NCBI RefSeq assembly: GCF_000317305.3
Contig: NC_023036.2
Span: forward strand, 3,410,001-3,474,000
Length of the DNA: 64,000 nucleotides
DNA from: Mycolicibacterium neoaurum VKM Ac-1815D
GTDB taxonomy: Bacteria > Actinomycetota > Actinomycetes > Mycobacteriales > Mycobacteriaceae
Direction of reading: 5' to 3'
Positions within the stretch are counted from its first letter, which is position 1, and each line of letters starts with the position of its first letter. A program made the position numbers and the translations under genes. Of the stretch, positions 41,819 to 51,250 are shown in pieces. The notes beneath the pieces were generated by a model. The model was not told the origin of the DNA and searched no databases. It was given only the letters and a program-made list of their open reading frames with translations.

Positions 41819-41864
41819 GGGCGATGCTCGGTGCCGCTGAACTCAGCGGCACCGAGCATCGCCC
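41819..41864. terminator. Perfect 22-bp hairpin between convergent SDR and mceF
   Basis: GGGCGATGCTCGGTGCCGCT plus GA at 41819-41840 is exactly complementary to 41843-41864, separated by AC. It ends 10 bases after the SDR stop and 14 bases before the mceF stop, so it should terminate both transcripts. Confidence 0.85.
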
Positions 41865-41877
41865 TCGCCGGCACCAC

Positions 41878-43338
41878 CTACCGTGACGGTGGCACCAACA
41901 TCGACTGCCACGACTCCGGCTTCCCGCCGCCCGCCAGATTGGCCTGGGTGTACCGCTTCCCGTCCGGCCCGAGATAGCTGCCCGTCGTCGGGTCGTACTC
42001 GGCCACCGCGATGGGCGGCGCCACCGTCGGCGGCGCGGCTGCGGGAGCAGCCGGCGGCGCACTCTCACCGGGCCGGATCTGCGGAATCGGCTGGCCGGAC
42101 AACGTGGCGTTGGGATCGCCCTTCCAGTTGAACCCGTCGTTGAGAGGAACGTAGTTCTCGTCGCTCTCGCACATCTTGACCGTCGGCGCCCGCTTCCCAG
42201 GCCGTGTCGCACACGGCAGGTTGCGCGCACCACGCACGTTGAACATGGAGTCCTGCGGGATGCGGCAGTACAAGTCCCCCGCGGGGCGGTCCGGGTAGTC
42301 GGTCAGGCTCGTCGGCCGTGCCTGATTCGGTGGTAGGTAACCGGTCAGGCATGGTGGTGGGAGGTTGAGATTCAGGTTGAAGCTCAGAAACGCACCCTTG
42401 TAATCGGGTTTGGTATCGCGATTGGTGACACCCGCGCCCTGCACCACTTCCACCGCCGACGGTGCCAGCACCAGCAGCTGCTCGAGATGCGGCTGATAAG
42501 TGACCGCCACATCCCCGAGGGTGACCAGGTTCGCCAACACCACCGGCAGGGTCGGCTGGACCCGGTCGAACAGTTGACGGACCTCGTCGGCGGCGCGCGG
42601 ACCCACGTCCAGGATGCTGGTGACCGACTTGTCCTCACGCTTGAGCTGCTCGGTCACCGAGGCCATGTTGGAGGCCCACGCCTCGATCGAATCAGCGGTG
42701 GCCGACTGGGAGTCCAGGATGGGTTTGGAGTTGTCGATCAGGTTGGTCAGTGCGTCGAGATTCTTACGCGCGTCGATGGCCAGCGTGGTCGAGCCCTTGA
42801 CCAGGCGGGCCAGATCCGGACCCAAACCACCTACCGCCGTGGCCGATTCGTCGACCACCGTCTGAAGGTTGTCGCCGGGGATGACCTCCAACCCCTTGTT
42901 CGTCGCCGCCAGCAGATCACTGATGTCCGGAGGTACCGAGGTACGGTCCAGCGGTATCACCGCCCCCTCGGCGAGGCGGCCGCTGTCACTGTCGGGGATC
43001 AGTGAGACGTATTGCTCGCCGATGGAGGAGGCACTGTGCACCTCTGCCGTGACGTCGGAAGGGATCTCGACGTCGGATTTGAGCGACAGCTCGGCCACCA
43101 CACCGGACTGGGTGAGATCCACCCGCGCCACTCTGCCCACGTTCGTTCCGCGGTAGGTGACGTTGGCGTTCTCGTAGAGTCCCGCGGCAACCGGCAACTG
43201 GACGGTCACCTTGTAGTGGTTGTACCCGAACAGCAGGTTCGGCAGGCCCATGTAGTTGAAGATCATCACGGCACCACCGACGAGGGTGATCACCGCGAAG
43301 AACGCGAGCTGGGTGATGACTCTTCTGCTGAGTACCAT
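41878..43338 (-). CDS. mceF: Mce-family protein MceF
   Basis: A 486-residue mammalian-cell-entry protein. An N-terminal membrane anchor (ITQLAFFAVITLVGG) is followed by the MCE/MlaD beta-barrel domain (about 38-115, GLYENANVTYRGTNVGRV), a long helical region (about 130-310), and a proline/alanine-rich tail. Mce proteins form a hexameric tube carrying lipids through the periplasm to the YrbE permease. Its ATG abuts the mceE stop. It is the last gene; no mas (Mce-associated) genes follow before the terminator. Confidence 0.95.
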   Translation of the reverse strand: MVLSRRVITQLAFFAVITLVGGAVMIFNYMGLPNLLFGYNHYKVTVQLPVAAGLYENANVTYRGTNVGRVARVDLTQSGVVAELSLKSDVEIPSDVTAEVHSASSIGEQYVSLIPDSDSGRLAEGAVIPLDRTSVPPDISDLLAATNKGLEVIPGDNLQTVVDESATAVGGLGPDLARLVKGSTTLAIDARKNLDALTNLIDNSKPILDSQSATADSIEAWASNMASVTEQLKREDKSVTSILDVGPRAADEVRQLFDRVQPTLPVVLANLVTLGDVAVTYQPHLEQLLVLAPSAVEVVQGAGVTNRDTKPDYKGAFLSFNLNLNLPPPCLTGYLPPNQARPTSLTDYPDRPAGDLYCRIPQDSMFNVRGARNLPCATRPGKRAPTVKMCESDENYVPLNDGFNWKGDPNATLSGQPIPQIRPGESAPPAAPAAAPPTVAPPIAVAEYDPTTGSYLGPDGKRYTQANLAGGGKPESWQSMLVPPSR

Positions 43339-44478
43339 CTAGGGCCCCTGATTCAGGTGGTACGGGATGATCAACGGATTGACCGCGGTGTACGGGCTGG
43401 GCAGCTGACCGATCGTGCGACCCCATTGCATCTCCAGCTCGGTGAGCTCACCCTCGAATCGGGTGCCGGTGAAGAATGACGAGTCGATACGACTCAGCGT
43501 CAGATCGATGATCGCGGTCAGGTTCGCGTAATCGCCGCGGAACCATTTGTCCAGCGTCTCCTGGGCGAACGGATACACCGAGAAGAAGCTCAACGACCGA
43601 GTGAGCGCGGGCCCGGAATCGGCCAGTGATTTCACCACCGGGGCAAGATCTTTGAGCTCCGCCACCAGAGCCTCTTTGGTTTGGTTGCTCGAATCCGCGG
43701 CAAGGGCGCTGAACTTGCCGAGCTGATCGAGTGCCTCGGTGAGGGTCTCCCGCTCATCCCGCAGGACGCTGAGCGCCTCGGGGATGGTGTCCAGTGCCCG
43801 GTCGACGACCGGGTCCTGTGCGGCGAAGTCGCCGACAAGGTTGTTCAGGCTGTCGGTGGCGCTGATGATCTCGTCGGTTTGGCGGTCGGTATTGGCGATG
43901 AACCTGTCCACCTCGGTGATGAGACTGCGCAGGTCGTTCTCACGCCCGGCGAAGGCGGTGCTCAACGCCGTGGTGATGTCCTGGATCTGACCGACTCCGC
44001 CACCGTTGAGTAACAGCGACACCGCCGCCAGTGTCTGCTCGGTCGACGGGTACGCGCCACCGGAGGCCAATTGGATCACCGAGCCGTCGTGCAGTCGGCC
44101 CTCGGGGGCCTCGTTGACCGGTGGAGCGAGCTCGATGTGCAGTGACCCCAACAGGCTGGTCTGCCCGATGGTCGCCGTCGCATTGGCCGGTAGCACGACA
44201 TTGCCGTCGAGTGCCATGGTCAGCACCGCGTGCCAGTCCTGGCGCTCGATCTTGGTCACCGTGCCGACGTTGACGTCACCGACGCGCACCCTCGAGTTCT
44301 GCTGGACGTTGTTCACATCCGGCAGCTCCGCACGGATGGTGAACGATCCGGGGCCGTCACCGGCGGTGCCGGGCATCGGCAATGAGTTCAGACCGCGCCA
44401 GTCGCTGCAACCGGTCAGCAATGCCATGGCGGTCACCGCGCAACCGACCATCACCAGGGCACCTCGGCGGCCGGTCAT
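43339..44478 (-). CDS. mceE: Mce-family lipoprotein MceE (LprN-like)
   Basis: A 379-residue Mce protein with a signal peptide ending in the lipobox LLTGCS (lipidated Cys24), the usual feature of the fifth mce gene. The MCE domain (about 45-125, SRVRVGDVNVGTV) is followed by the helical region with NNLVGDFAAQDPVVDRALD and the conserved FFSVYPFAQETL. ATG overlaps the mceD stop (ATGA). It would be anchored to the outer face of the plasma membrane. Confidence 0.95.
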   Translation of the reverse strand: MTGRRGALVMVGCAVTAMALLTGCSDWRGLNSLPMPGTAGDGPGSFTIRAELPDVNNVQQNSRVRVGDVNVGTVTKIERQDWHAVLTMALDGNVVLPANATATIGQTSLLGSLHIELAPPVNEAPEGRLHDGSVIQLASGGAYPSTEQTLAAVSLLLNGGGVGQIQDITTALSTAFAGRENDLRSLITEVDRFIANTDRQTDEIISATDSLNNLVGDFAAQDPVVDRALDTIPEALSVLRDERETLTEALDQLGKFSALAADSSNQTKEALVAELKDLAPVVKSLADSGPALTRSLSFFSVYPFAQETLDKWFRGDYANLTAIIDLTLSRIDSSFFTGTRFEGELTELEMQWGRTIGQLPSPYTAVNPLIIPYHLNQGP

Positions 44479-45824
44479 GAACCTGCTCCCGGTGGCAGCA
44501 TCATCCCGGTGAGGCCCGCTGCGGGATCGGTCTGCTGGGCCTCGGCGGGCAGCGGCGGTGCCGCATTCGCAGCCGGTGCGGGCGCACCTGCGGCCGGCGC
44601 CGGAGCCGGAGCCGGAGCCGGTGCCGGTGCCGGTGCCGGTGCCGGTGCCGGTGGCACATAATCGGGTCGCATCCAATCCTCGCTGTAGGTCACCTCATTG
44701 GGCCGTGCGACCGCCCCGACGAGCGGATTGCCGCCGATCGGGAAAAAGTTCATCTGGCGGTTCTTCACGATCGGTGCCAGGTACTGCACGCACAGCTTCG
44801 AGGACTGCTCGGCACCCAACCGGGAGGCCGCCTGGATGGCTCCGCACAGGAAGCTGATCGGATCGCTGAAGTTGTTGGTCGACAGGGCGCCGCTGAGCGT
44901 GCCCTGGGCCGGTTGATAGATGTTGATGAAGTTCTGCAGCACCGTCGGCGACATGTGCAGCAGTTGCTTGATGTCGTCGACGCTGTCGGTCAGCGCCTGC
45001 GACACCGAGGCCAGCTTGTCCGAGGTGGTACCCAAGGTCTCCTTGTTGGCGGCCACGAATGTCGCCACCGTTTTGGATACCTCGCTGACACTGGCTGCGG
45101 CAGAGCTGATCTCGTCGGGATCATCGGCCAGGGCCCATGTCACCGAGGCGAGATTGCGGTTGAGCTGCGACATCACATCCGAGCTGTCCTGCAGAGCCGA
45201 CACCAGCAGCGACAGATTGCGCAGGGTGCTGAACAGGTCGGTGCTGTGGTCACCCAGTGCCGAAGTCGCCTTGGACAGTTTGATCAACGTGTCACGGATG
45301 TTCTTGCCCTGTCCCCGCAGGTTGTCGGCGGCGGTGTTGACCAGCGAACCCAGCGTGCTCACTCCCCCGGGTTCGGTGGGCTGCAGCATCTCGGTGAATC
45401 GCTGCAGTTGGACCCGCACCTCGTCCCACTCGACCGGCACCGCGGTGCGCTCCATGGGGATCACGGCGTCCGCGGGCAGGGTGGGACCGCCGGTGTAGGC
45501 GGGTGTCAGCTGGATGGCGCGAGCGGTCACCAGCGACGGCGCCAGGATGACCGCCTTGACGTCGGCAGGCACGGTGTATGTGTCGTCGATCCAGAAGCTC
45601 ACCTTGGCACGGTCGGGTTCGGCATCGATGCGCTCGATTTCGCCGACCGGCACGCCGAGGATACGGATCTCGTCACCGACGAACAGACCGTTGGTGTTGT
45701 CGAAATATGCGGTGAAGGAGGTCCTGGCGATATTGGTGGTCGTCCGCACGATCGCGACCACACCGACGGTCAATACGGCAGTCAGCAGCAGCGCCAACCA
45801 GATTCGAATACGCGGCCGCGTCAC
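44475..45824 (-). CDS. mceD: Mce-family protein MceD
   Basis: A 449-residue Mce protein: membrane anchor WLALLLTAVLTVGVVAIV, MCE domain (about 36-112, GLFVGDEIRILGVPVGEI), helical barrel region to about 330, CVQYLAPI, then a low-complexity alanine/proline tail encoded by a hexanucleotide repeat (44599-44652). GTG start overlapping the mceC stop (GTGA). The repeat-coded tail could vary in length between strains. Confidence 0.95.
   Translation of the reverse strand: MTRPRIRIWLALLLTAVLTVGVVAIVRTTTNIARTSFTAYFDNTNGLFVGDEIRILGVPVGEIERIDAEPDRAKVSFWIDDTYTVPADVKAVILAPSLVTARAIQLTPAYTGGPTLPADAVIPMERTAVPVEWDEVRVQLQRFTEMLQPTEPGGVSTLGSLVNTAADNLRGQGKNIRDTLIKLSKATSALGDHSTDLFSTLRNLSLLVSALQDSSDVMSQLNRNLASVTWALADDPDEISSAAASVSEVSKTVATFVAANKETLGTTSDKLASVSQALTDSVDDIKQLLHMSPTVLQNFINIYQPAQGTLSGALSTNNFSDPISFLCGAIQAASRLGAEQSSKLCVQYLAPIVKNRQMNFFPIGGNPLVGAVARPNEVTYSEDWMRPDYVPPAPAPAPAPAPAPAPAPAPAAGAPAPAANAAPPLPAEAQQTDPAAGLTGMMLPPGAGS
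44599..44652. repeat. Nine tandem GCCGG(A/T) hexamers in the mceD tail
   Basis: Three GCCGGA followed by six GCCGGT units, exactly in frame, encode an Ala-Pro dipeptide run in MceD. Gain or loss of units keeps the frame, so this is a candidate length-polymorphic microsatellite. Confidence 0.9.
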
Positions 45825-47188
45825 TGTCCGTTACCTCCTGGCTCGGCCGGGGAACCGTCGGGTGCGACCTCGCCGGGTGCGCGCTCCAGAACGGGCGATG
45901 GGGTCGGTTCGGGAACAGACTGTTGGGCCGCCGGACCCGGCGCAGGCGGGCCGGGAGGCGGCCGACCGGGTGCCGGTTGCGGTCCGGGATCCCGGTAGGG
46001 ATAGCAGCCCGGCCCGGGTAGCGGGATACCCGGTGGCCCGCATTGGCTGTCACCGGGATTGCCGGTGATGGCATCGGGAATCGTCAGGCGCGGCTCGCCA
46101 CCCTGACCGGTGCGCGGGAACGGCACGGGCAATGCGGGCAGGCCGGGCTGGCCGACCTGTGGATCCGTGCGCTGCGACGGTGCGAGTACGTTCGGATCCA
46201 GGCCGAGGTCGGAGAAAGCGGCATTGATGAACGGTTGAAGATACTGACCGGGAAGAAGATTGGACAAGTAGGCCTTGAAGAAGGGCCCCGAGGACACCGA
46301 CTCACCCAGCGAGAAGACGTAGGTGGTCAGACCCTTGATGGATTGCTGGACTTCCGTTTTCCGGTTCTCCACGATCGCCAGCGCGCCATTGAGCTTGTCC
46401 AGCGCCGGCTTGAGCGTGTCGGTGTTGTCGGCGACGAAACCGTTGATCTGCGCCGACAGCGCGGTGATGTTGTTCGAGATCTGGTCGAGTGCGGCACTCT
46501 GTTCGCCGAGAGCAACCAGCAGCTCGTTCGAGTCGCGGACGAGCTGGACGATCTTGTCGCTGCGCTCGCCGAGGACGGTGGTGGCCTTGTTCGCGTTGGC
46601 CAGCAACCGGCGAAGTTGTTCGTCGCGGCGGTTGAGGGTGTCGGAGAACCGCGCGACGCCGTCGACGGCGACCCGGAGATCATCCGGGGTGTCGCGGAAC
46701 GTCTCGGCCAGGGTGGACAGCGAGGTCGACAGCTGATCGGTGTTCAGCCCGCTGATCTGGGCGGTGATATCACCGATCGCGTCGGGCAGCTGGTATGCCG
46801 ATGTGGTGCGCTCCAACGGGATGACACCGTCCTGGTCACCGTCCCCGCGCGGGGTGATGTCGAGAATCTTGGACCCCAACAGACTCTTGGTCTTGACCGC
46901 GGCTTCCGTGCGATCACCGAGCTGCACGTCGTCGTCCACGCTGAACCGCACGAGCACGCGCGGCCCGTCCAGCGAGATGCTCTGCACCTTGCCGACCTGA
47001 AAGCCCGACACCTGCACTGCAGCACCACTTGTCAAGCCACCTGCCTCGGCGAAGTATGCCCCGTAGGTCTTCTGTGCGGACACCAGTGGCAGCTTGTCGT
47101 AGTTGAGCACCCCGAGGCTGATTGCGCCGACCGTCACGACGCCGATCAACCCGATGACCGCGGGGTTGCGCTCTTGGAAGGGTTTCAT
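45821..47188 (-). CDS. mceC: Mce-family protein MceC
   Basis: A 455-residue Mce protein with N-terminal anchor (VIGLIGVVTVGAISLGVL), the MCE domain (about 38-115, GLTSGAAVQVSGFQVGKV), the helical region, FKAYLSNLLPGQYLQPFI, and a long proline-rich C-terminus (PGPQPAPGRPPPGPPAPGP). The ATG at 47188 overlaps the mceB stop (ATGA). A slightly longer start at 47200 exists but lacks support. Confidence 0.95.
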   Translation of the reverse strand: MKPFQERNPAVIGLIGVVTVGAISLGVLNYDKLPLVSAQKTYGAYFAEAGGLTSGAAVQVSGFQVGKVQSISLDGPRVLVRFSVDDDVQLGDRTEAAVKTKSLLGSKILDITPRGDGDQDGVIPLERTTSAYQLPDAIGDITAQISGLNTDQLSTSLSTLAETFRDTPDDLRVAVDGVARFSDTLNRRDEQLRRLLANANKATTVLGERSDKIVQLVRDSNELLVALGEQSAALDQISNNITALSAQINGFVADNTDTLKPALDKLNGALAIVENRKTEVQQSIKGLTTYVFSLGESVSSGPFFKAYLSNLLPGQYLQPFINAAFSDLGLDPNVLAPSQRTDPQVGQPGLPALPVPFPRTGQGGEPRLTIPDAITGNPGDSQCGPPGIPLPGPGCYPYRDPGPQPAPGRPPPGPPAPGPAAQQSVPEPTPSPVLERAPGEVAPDGSPAEPGGNGQ

Positions 47189-48213
47189 TTCGGCGTGCAC
47201 CTACCGGTGTCTTGGCCTGCCAGTTTCACATACACCGGTTGACCGCCCTTACCGTTGAGTTTCAGCACGAGATCGCAGATGTAGAAGGAGAAGTAATCGC
47301 CGTTGAGCCCCTGCCGACCCAGGATCCGGTAGGACTGCGGCAGCGTGGCGAGCAGATTGTCCACGTAGTCGTGGTCGGCGACGACGATGCCTGCGGCGCG
47401 GTCGGTCTGCGCGACCGTCTCCTTCAGCGGCGGCCGGGCCTGTGCCAGCAGATCGGCGATACTGGCCGCGGACTCGTTGGTATAGGCCACCGCGGCACTC
47501 AGGTCGCCCTTGCGTTCTTTGAGGGTGTGCACGATCTCCGACAATGAGTCGACGGCGGTACCGAACTTGTCCTTCTGGTCGCCGAGCGAACCGAGCACGG
47601 TGTTGAGATTGGTGATGACCTGGCCGACGAGCTCATCGCGGTCGGCGAGGGTGTTGGTCAACGCGGCAGTGTTGGAGAGGAACGAGGCGACCGTCGCGCC
47701 TTGGCCCTGCAGCGCCGAGAGTAGCTGACCGCTCAGCGCGTTCACCTGGTCGGGATCCAACGCCCGGAACAGTGGCCGGAAGCCACCGATGAGTGCGTCC
47801 AAGTCCAGAGCAGGCGTGGTGCGCGAAACGGGAATGGTGGCACCGGGGGCCAGTCGCTGCACCGCGCCGGCTCCCTCCTCCAGCGCGAGATACCGGCCGC
47901 CGATGACGTTGTCGTAGCGGATGGCCGCCCGGCTGCCTTCGGTCAGCACCACCGAGTCGTCGGCGCTGAACTCCACGGTGACGGTGCTGTCGCCGTTGAG
48001 CCGGATGTCACCAACCTTGCCCACTTCGACACCGGCGATCCGGACGAAGTTGCCGGTTTCCAGTCCCGTCACGTTGGTGAACACCGCACGGAATGAGCGG
48101 GCTTCGCCGAATCTGAATTGGGCGAAAACTGTGAGCAACGCGAACATTCCGAACAGCGCGACCACGATGAACACGGCAAGCCGCCAGGCGGCGCCTGACA
48201 AGTTGTCCTTCAT
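47185..48213 (-). CDS. mceB: Mce-family protein MceB
   Basis: A 342-residue Mce protein: N-terminal helix AVFIVVALFGMFALLTVF, MCE domain (about 38-115, GLETGNFVRIAGVEVGKV), helical region, and a short C-terminus with YFSFYICDLVLKLNG and a final GRCTPK. The lack of a proline tail is normal for MceB. It is separated from mceA by a 44-base gap, the only appreciable spacing inside the operon. Confidence 0.95.
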   Translation of the reverse strand: MKDNLSGAAWRLAVFIVVALFGMFALLTVFAQFRFGEARSFRAVFTNVTGLETGNFVRIAGVEVGKVGDIRLNGDSTVTVEFSADDSVVLTEGSRAAIRYDNVIGGRYLALEEGAGAVQRLAPGATIPVSRTTPALDLDALIGGFRPLFRALDPDQVNALSGQLLSALQGQGATVASFLSNTAALTNTLADRDELVGQVITNLNTVLGSLGDQKDKFGTAVDSLSEIVHTLKERKGDLSAAVAYTNESAASIADLLAQARPPLKETVAQTDRAAGIVVADHDYVDNLLATLPQSYRILGRQGLNGDYFSFYICDLVLKLNGKGGQPVYVKLAGQDTGRCTPK

Positions 48214-48257
48214 CTCGTCTGCCTCTCGATACTAGGTCGTGTCAAGGTCGGGCTGGT

Positions 48258-49622
48258 TCACGGTGCCGGCGGCGGCCCGGCGATCCCAGGCGGGATGGGT
48301 GCGGGTGGGACGCCGGGATAGAGCGGCGTACCTCCGGGGCCGTACTGCGGGGCGCCGTAGGGCGGAGCACCGGGATACGGAATCGGCCCCGGTGCCGGGC
48401 CGCCCGGGTAGCGGATGCTGGGCGGTTCCGGCACCGCACGGGTCACCGGGAAGTAGTTGGCCCAGCCGGGGAATCCGATGCCCGGGTTGGGCCGGTTGTC
48501 CAGTCCGGTGCCCCAACCGGTGTTGGCGATCAGGGTGCGCACGGGCCAGTTCTTGGCCACATCGGGCAGCGATCCGCAGCCCGGCTTGCCGCCGGGTCCG
48601 CCCTTGGCACCGTTGATCGGCAGATTCTGCGGATACCGATAGGGATCGTCACCGAGCAGCAGCGCCGCGTCCACGATCAACGATTTGCCGTTCGCTCCGC
48701 CGGTGTAATCGGCCTGGCCGAAATCGATGGCCTTCTTGCCACCGACGAGAAGACAGGTCAGCGACGGGTTGTACTTGTTGAACAGCGCCGCCGTCGGCCG
48801 CAGCGTGTTGATGGCCCGCACCAGATTGTCCTTGTTCGGACCCAGCACCGCGGTTCCGCTCTGGGACAGCCCGATCACGTTGAGCAACAAAGAATCCAGT
48901 TCGCGGGCGCGGTCGGCGATCGCCGCACTTGTCGTGCTTGCGGCATCGAGTACGCGCAGGATGTCCGGTGCCGCCGCGGCGTAGGCGTCGTTGAAGTTCT
49001 TGAACGCCCGCCAGTCCTCGGCGATGGTGTCAGTGCGTTGGTTGAGCGCGATCAGCACCTCGTTCGCCGCCGTCGTCGCCTCCCCCATCCGGGGCCCCTG
49101 GCCGCGCACACCCTCGGCGATGGCCGAGAAGACCGTGTTCAGCTTGGCGGGATCGATCTTGTGGATGACACCGACGAGGTTCTGGAAGACGGTGTTCACC
49201 TCGGTGCTGACGTTCTGTGACTGCAGGACGGCGCCCGCGGCGAGTACCTGTCCGGAGGGGTCCTTCGGGTAGATCAGGTCTACGTACTTGGCGCCGAACA
49301 CCGTGGTCGAGGCGATCCTGGCCTGCACGTTGGAAGGCAAATAAGCAATCTTGTCGGGATCGAGCTCCAGTTTCAGGCTGACCGGATCACTGCCGCCGGT
49401 GACCGCACCAACGTGGCCGACCTGCACCCCACGCAGCTTGACCTTGGCGCCGACCTCCATGACCAGACCGGCGCGATCGGAGCTCAGCGTCACCGGCACA
49501 TAGCTTTTGAACGAACCGGTGAACAGGAAGCCGGTGAGGGCCACCGCTGAGATGACGAACACGATGAGAAACGCCGTCCACCAGTCAGGGTGGATGAGAG
49601 GTTCGCCCGCCTTACGCGCCAT
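48258..49622 (-). CDS. mceA: Mce-family protein MceA
   Basis: A 454-residue Mce protein: anchor FLIVFVISAVALTGFLF, MCE domain (about 40-118, GLVMEVGAKVKLRGVQVGHV), the ENTVF-like VNTVFQNLVGVIHKIDP stretch typical of MceA, NPSLTCLLVGGKKA, and a Pro/Gly/Tyr-rich C-terminus. It begins three bases after the yrbEB stop. The composition of the tail differs strongly from the preceding domains and is probably disordered. Confidence 0.95.
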   Translation of the reverse strand: MARKAGEPLIHPDWWTAFLIVFVISAVALTGFLFTGSFKSYVPVTLSSDRAGLVMEVGAKVKLRGVQVGHVGAVTGGSDPVSLKLELDPDKIAYLPSNVQARIASTTVFGAKYVDLIYPKDPSGQVLAAGAVLQSQNVSTEVNTVFQNLVGVIHKIDPAKLNTVFSAIAEGVRGQGPRMGEATTAANEVLIALNQRTDTIAEDWRAFKNFNDAYAAAAPDILRVLDAASTTSAAIADRARELDSLLLNVIGLSQSGTAVLGPNKDNLVRAINTLRPTAALFNKYNPSLTCLLVGGKKAIDFGQADYTGGANGKSLIVDAALLLGDDPYRYPQNLPINGAKGGPGGKPGCGSLPDVAKNWPVRTLIANTGWGTGLDNRPNPGIGFPGWANYFPVTRAVPEPPSIRYPGGPAPGPIPYPGAPPYGAPQYGPGGTPLYPGVPPAPIPPGIAGPPPAP

Positions 49623-49625
49623 CGC

Positions 49626-50483
49626 TCAGCCCGCCAGGTTGAAGTTGCCGGACTGTCCGTAGATGGACAGCGTGACCAAGAGCGTGACGCACACGGCGAC
49701 CACCAGGGATGTGCGTGTTGCGCGTCCGACCGCCTCACCCACTCCGGCGGGCCCACCGCCTGCGGTGAAGCCGTAGTAGGTGTGCACCAACATGATGACC
49801 ACCGCGGTCACCACCGCCTGGACGAACGACCAGATGAGGTCGGTGGGGATGAGGAATGTCCGGAAGTAGTGGTCGTACACGCCGGTGGACTGGCCATAGA
49901 TGACCGTCGTTCCGAACCGTGCTGCCAGGAAGGACATGATGACCGCGACGCAGTACAGCGGGATGACCACGATGACGCCGGCCAACACGCGGCTGGATGC
50001 CAGGTAGGCCAGCGAACGGACACCCATGACCTCCAGGGCGTCGATCTCTTCGTTGATACGCATCGCGCCGAGCTGGGCAGTGGCGCCGGCACCGATGGTG
50101 GCCGCCATGGCGATCGCCGCGGTGAGCGGCGCGATCAACCGCACATTGAAGTAGGCGGAGGCGAACCCGGTGAGTGCCTCGACTCCGACCTGGGCGAACT
50201 GGTTGTAGCCCTGCACGGCGACCAGCGCACCGGTGGAGATGGTCAGGAACCCGACGATGACGACCGTGCCGCCGATGACCGCGAGGGCTCCGGTGCCCAG
50301 ACTCATCGCGGCAATCAACCGCACCAGCTCGGTCTTGTAATGCACGAGGACATCGACCGCGGAGGCCAGCGTCCGACCGTAGAACTGCGTCTGCTCACCG
50401 ATGCGGGTCCACCCGGCATGCCAGTTCTTCGTTGACCGAGCGAGCCGGGGAAACTGCTGCCGCACGGACATTTTGATGCTCAT
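49626..50483 (-). CDS. yrbEB: YrbE/MlaE-family permease B
   Basis: A 285-residue membrane permease. Five or six hydrophobic segments and the MlaE signature with INEEIDALEVMGVRSLAYL; GGGPAGVGEAVGRATRTSLV near the C-terminus. Together with YrbEA it forms the inner-membrane channel below the Mce tube, powered by an MceG-type ATPase that is not encoded in this window. The ATG overlaps the yrbEA stop (ATGA). Confidence 0.96.
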   Translation of the reverse strand: MSIKMSVRQQFPRLARSTKNWHAGWTRIGEQTQFYGRTLASAVDVLVHYKTELVRLIAAMSLGTGALAVIGGTVVIVGFLTISTGALVAVQGYNQFAQVGVEALTGFASAYFNVRLIAPLTAAIAMAATIGAGATAQLGAMRINEEIDALEVMGVRSLAYLASSRVLAGVIVVIPLYCVAVIMSFLAARFGTTVIYGQSTGVYDHYFRTFLIPTDLIWSFVQAVVTAVVIMLVHTYYGFTAGGGPAGVGEAVGRATRTSLVVAVCVTLLVTLSIYGQSGNFNLAG

Positions 50484-51250
50484 AGATTCACCTTGATTCC
50501 CACTGCGGTCATGAAGATGTTGATGAGGAAGAGCGCTAGGAAGGAGAACACCACGGTCTCGTTGACGGCGTTGCCGACACCGGCTGGGCCGCCGCTGACC
50601 GTGGTGCCCATATAGCAGGCGATCAGTCCCGCCGTCATCCCGAACAGGGTTGCCTTGATCAGCGACACCACCACGTCGCCCACGCCGGTGACCAGTGTCA
50701 GGCCCGCGACAAAGGCTCCCGGCGTGACGTTTTGGAAGAACACCGAGAAAACGAAGCCTCCCGCCAGGCCCACCAGGATCACCAGCGAGGCCAGCAGCAG
50801 GGCGACCACCGTCGCGGCCAGAACTCGCGGAACCACGAGCGCCTGAATGGGGTTGATGCCCATGACGCGCTGTGCGTCGAGTTCTTCTCTGATGGTGCGG
50901 GCTCCGAGGTCTGCACACATCGCGGTCGCGCCCGCGCCTGCCACAACCAGCACGGTGACGATCGGACCGATCTGGGTGACCGCTCCCAACGCGGCACCGG
51001 TCCCGGAGAAGTCCGCGGCACCAAACTCGGCAAGCAGAACGTTGAAAGTGAACACCGTCAACACCGTGAAGGGAATCGACAGCATCAGCGTGGGCAACAA
51101 TGACACTCGCGCCACGAACCAGGTCTGCAGCACGAACTCACGCCAGGCGAACGGTGGGCTGAAGACGGCCAGAGCCGTGTCCATCGAGAAAGCGAAGAAG
51201 CCACCGATCCCGCGCAGGGGTCGAGACGATGCCAGCGTCTTGAGTATCAA
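50480..51250 (-). CDS. yrbEA: YrbE/MlaE-family permease A
   Basis: A permease of about 256 residues with the MlaE signature IREELDAQRVMGINPIQAL and GGPAGVGNAVNETVVFSF. I place the start at TTG 51250: GGAG lies seven bases upstream, it overlaps the stop of the leader ORF (TTGA), and the N-terminus then matches known YrbE4A-like proteins (GGFFAFSMDTA close to the start). A GTG at 51313 would add 21 residues rich in Arg and Cys that look non-native. Confidence 0.93.
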   Translation of the reverse strand: MILKTLASSRPLRGIGGFFAFSMDTALAVFSPPFAWREFVLQTWFVARVSLLPTLMLSIPFTVLTVFTFNVLLAEFGAADFSGTGAALGAVTQIGPIVTVLVVAGAGATAMCADLGARTIREELDAQRVMGINPIQALVVPRVLAATVVALLLASLVILVGLAGGFVFSVFFQNVTPGAFVAGLTLVTGVGDVVVSLIKATLFGMTAGLIACYMGTTVSGGPAGVGNAVNETVVFSFLALFLINIFMTAVGIKVNL

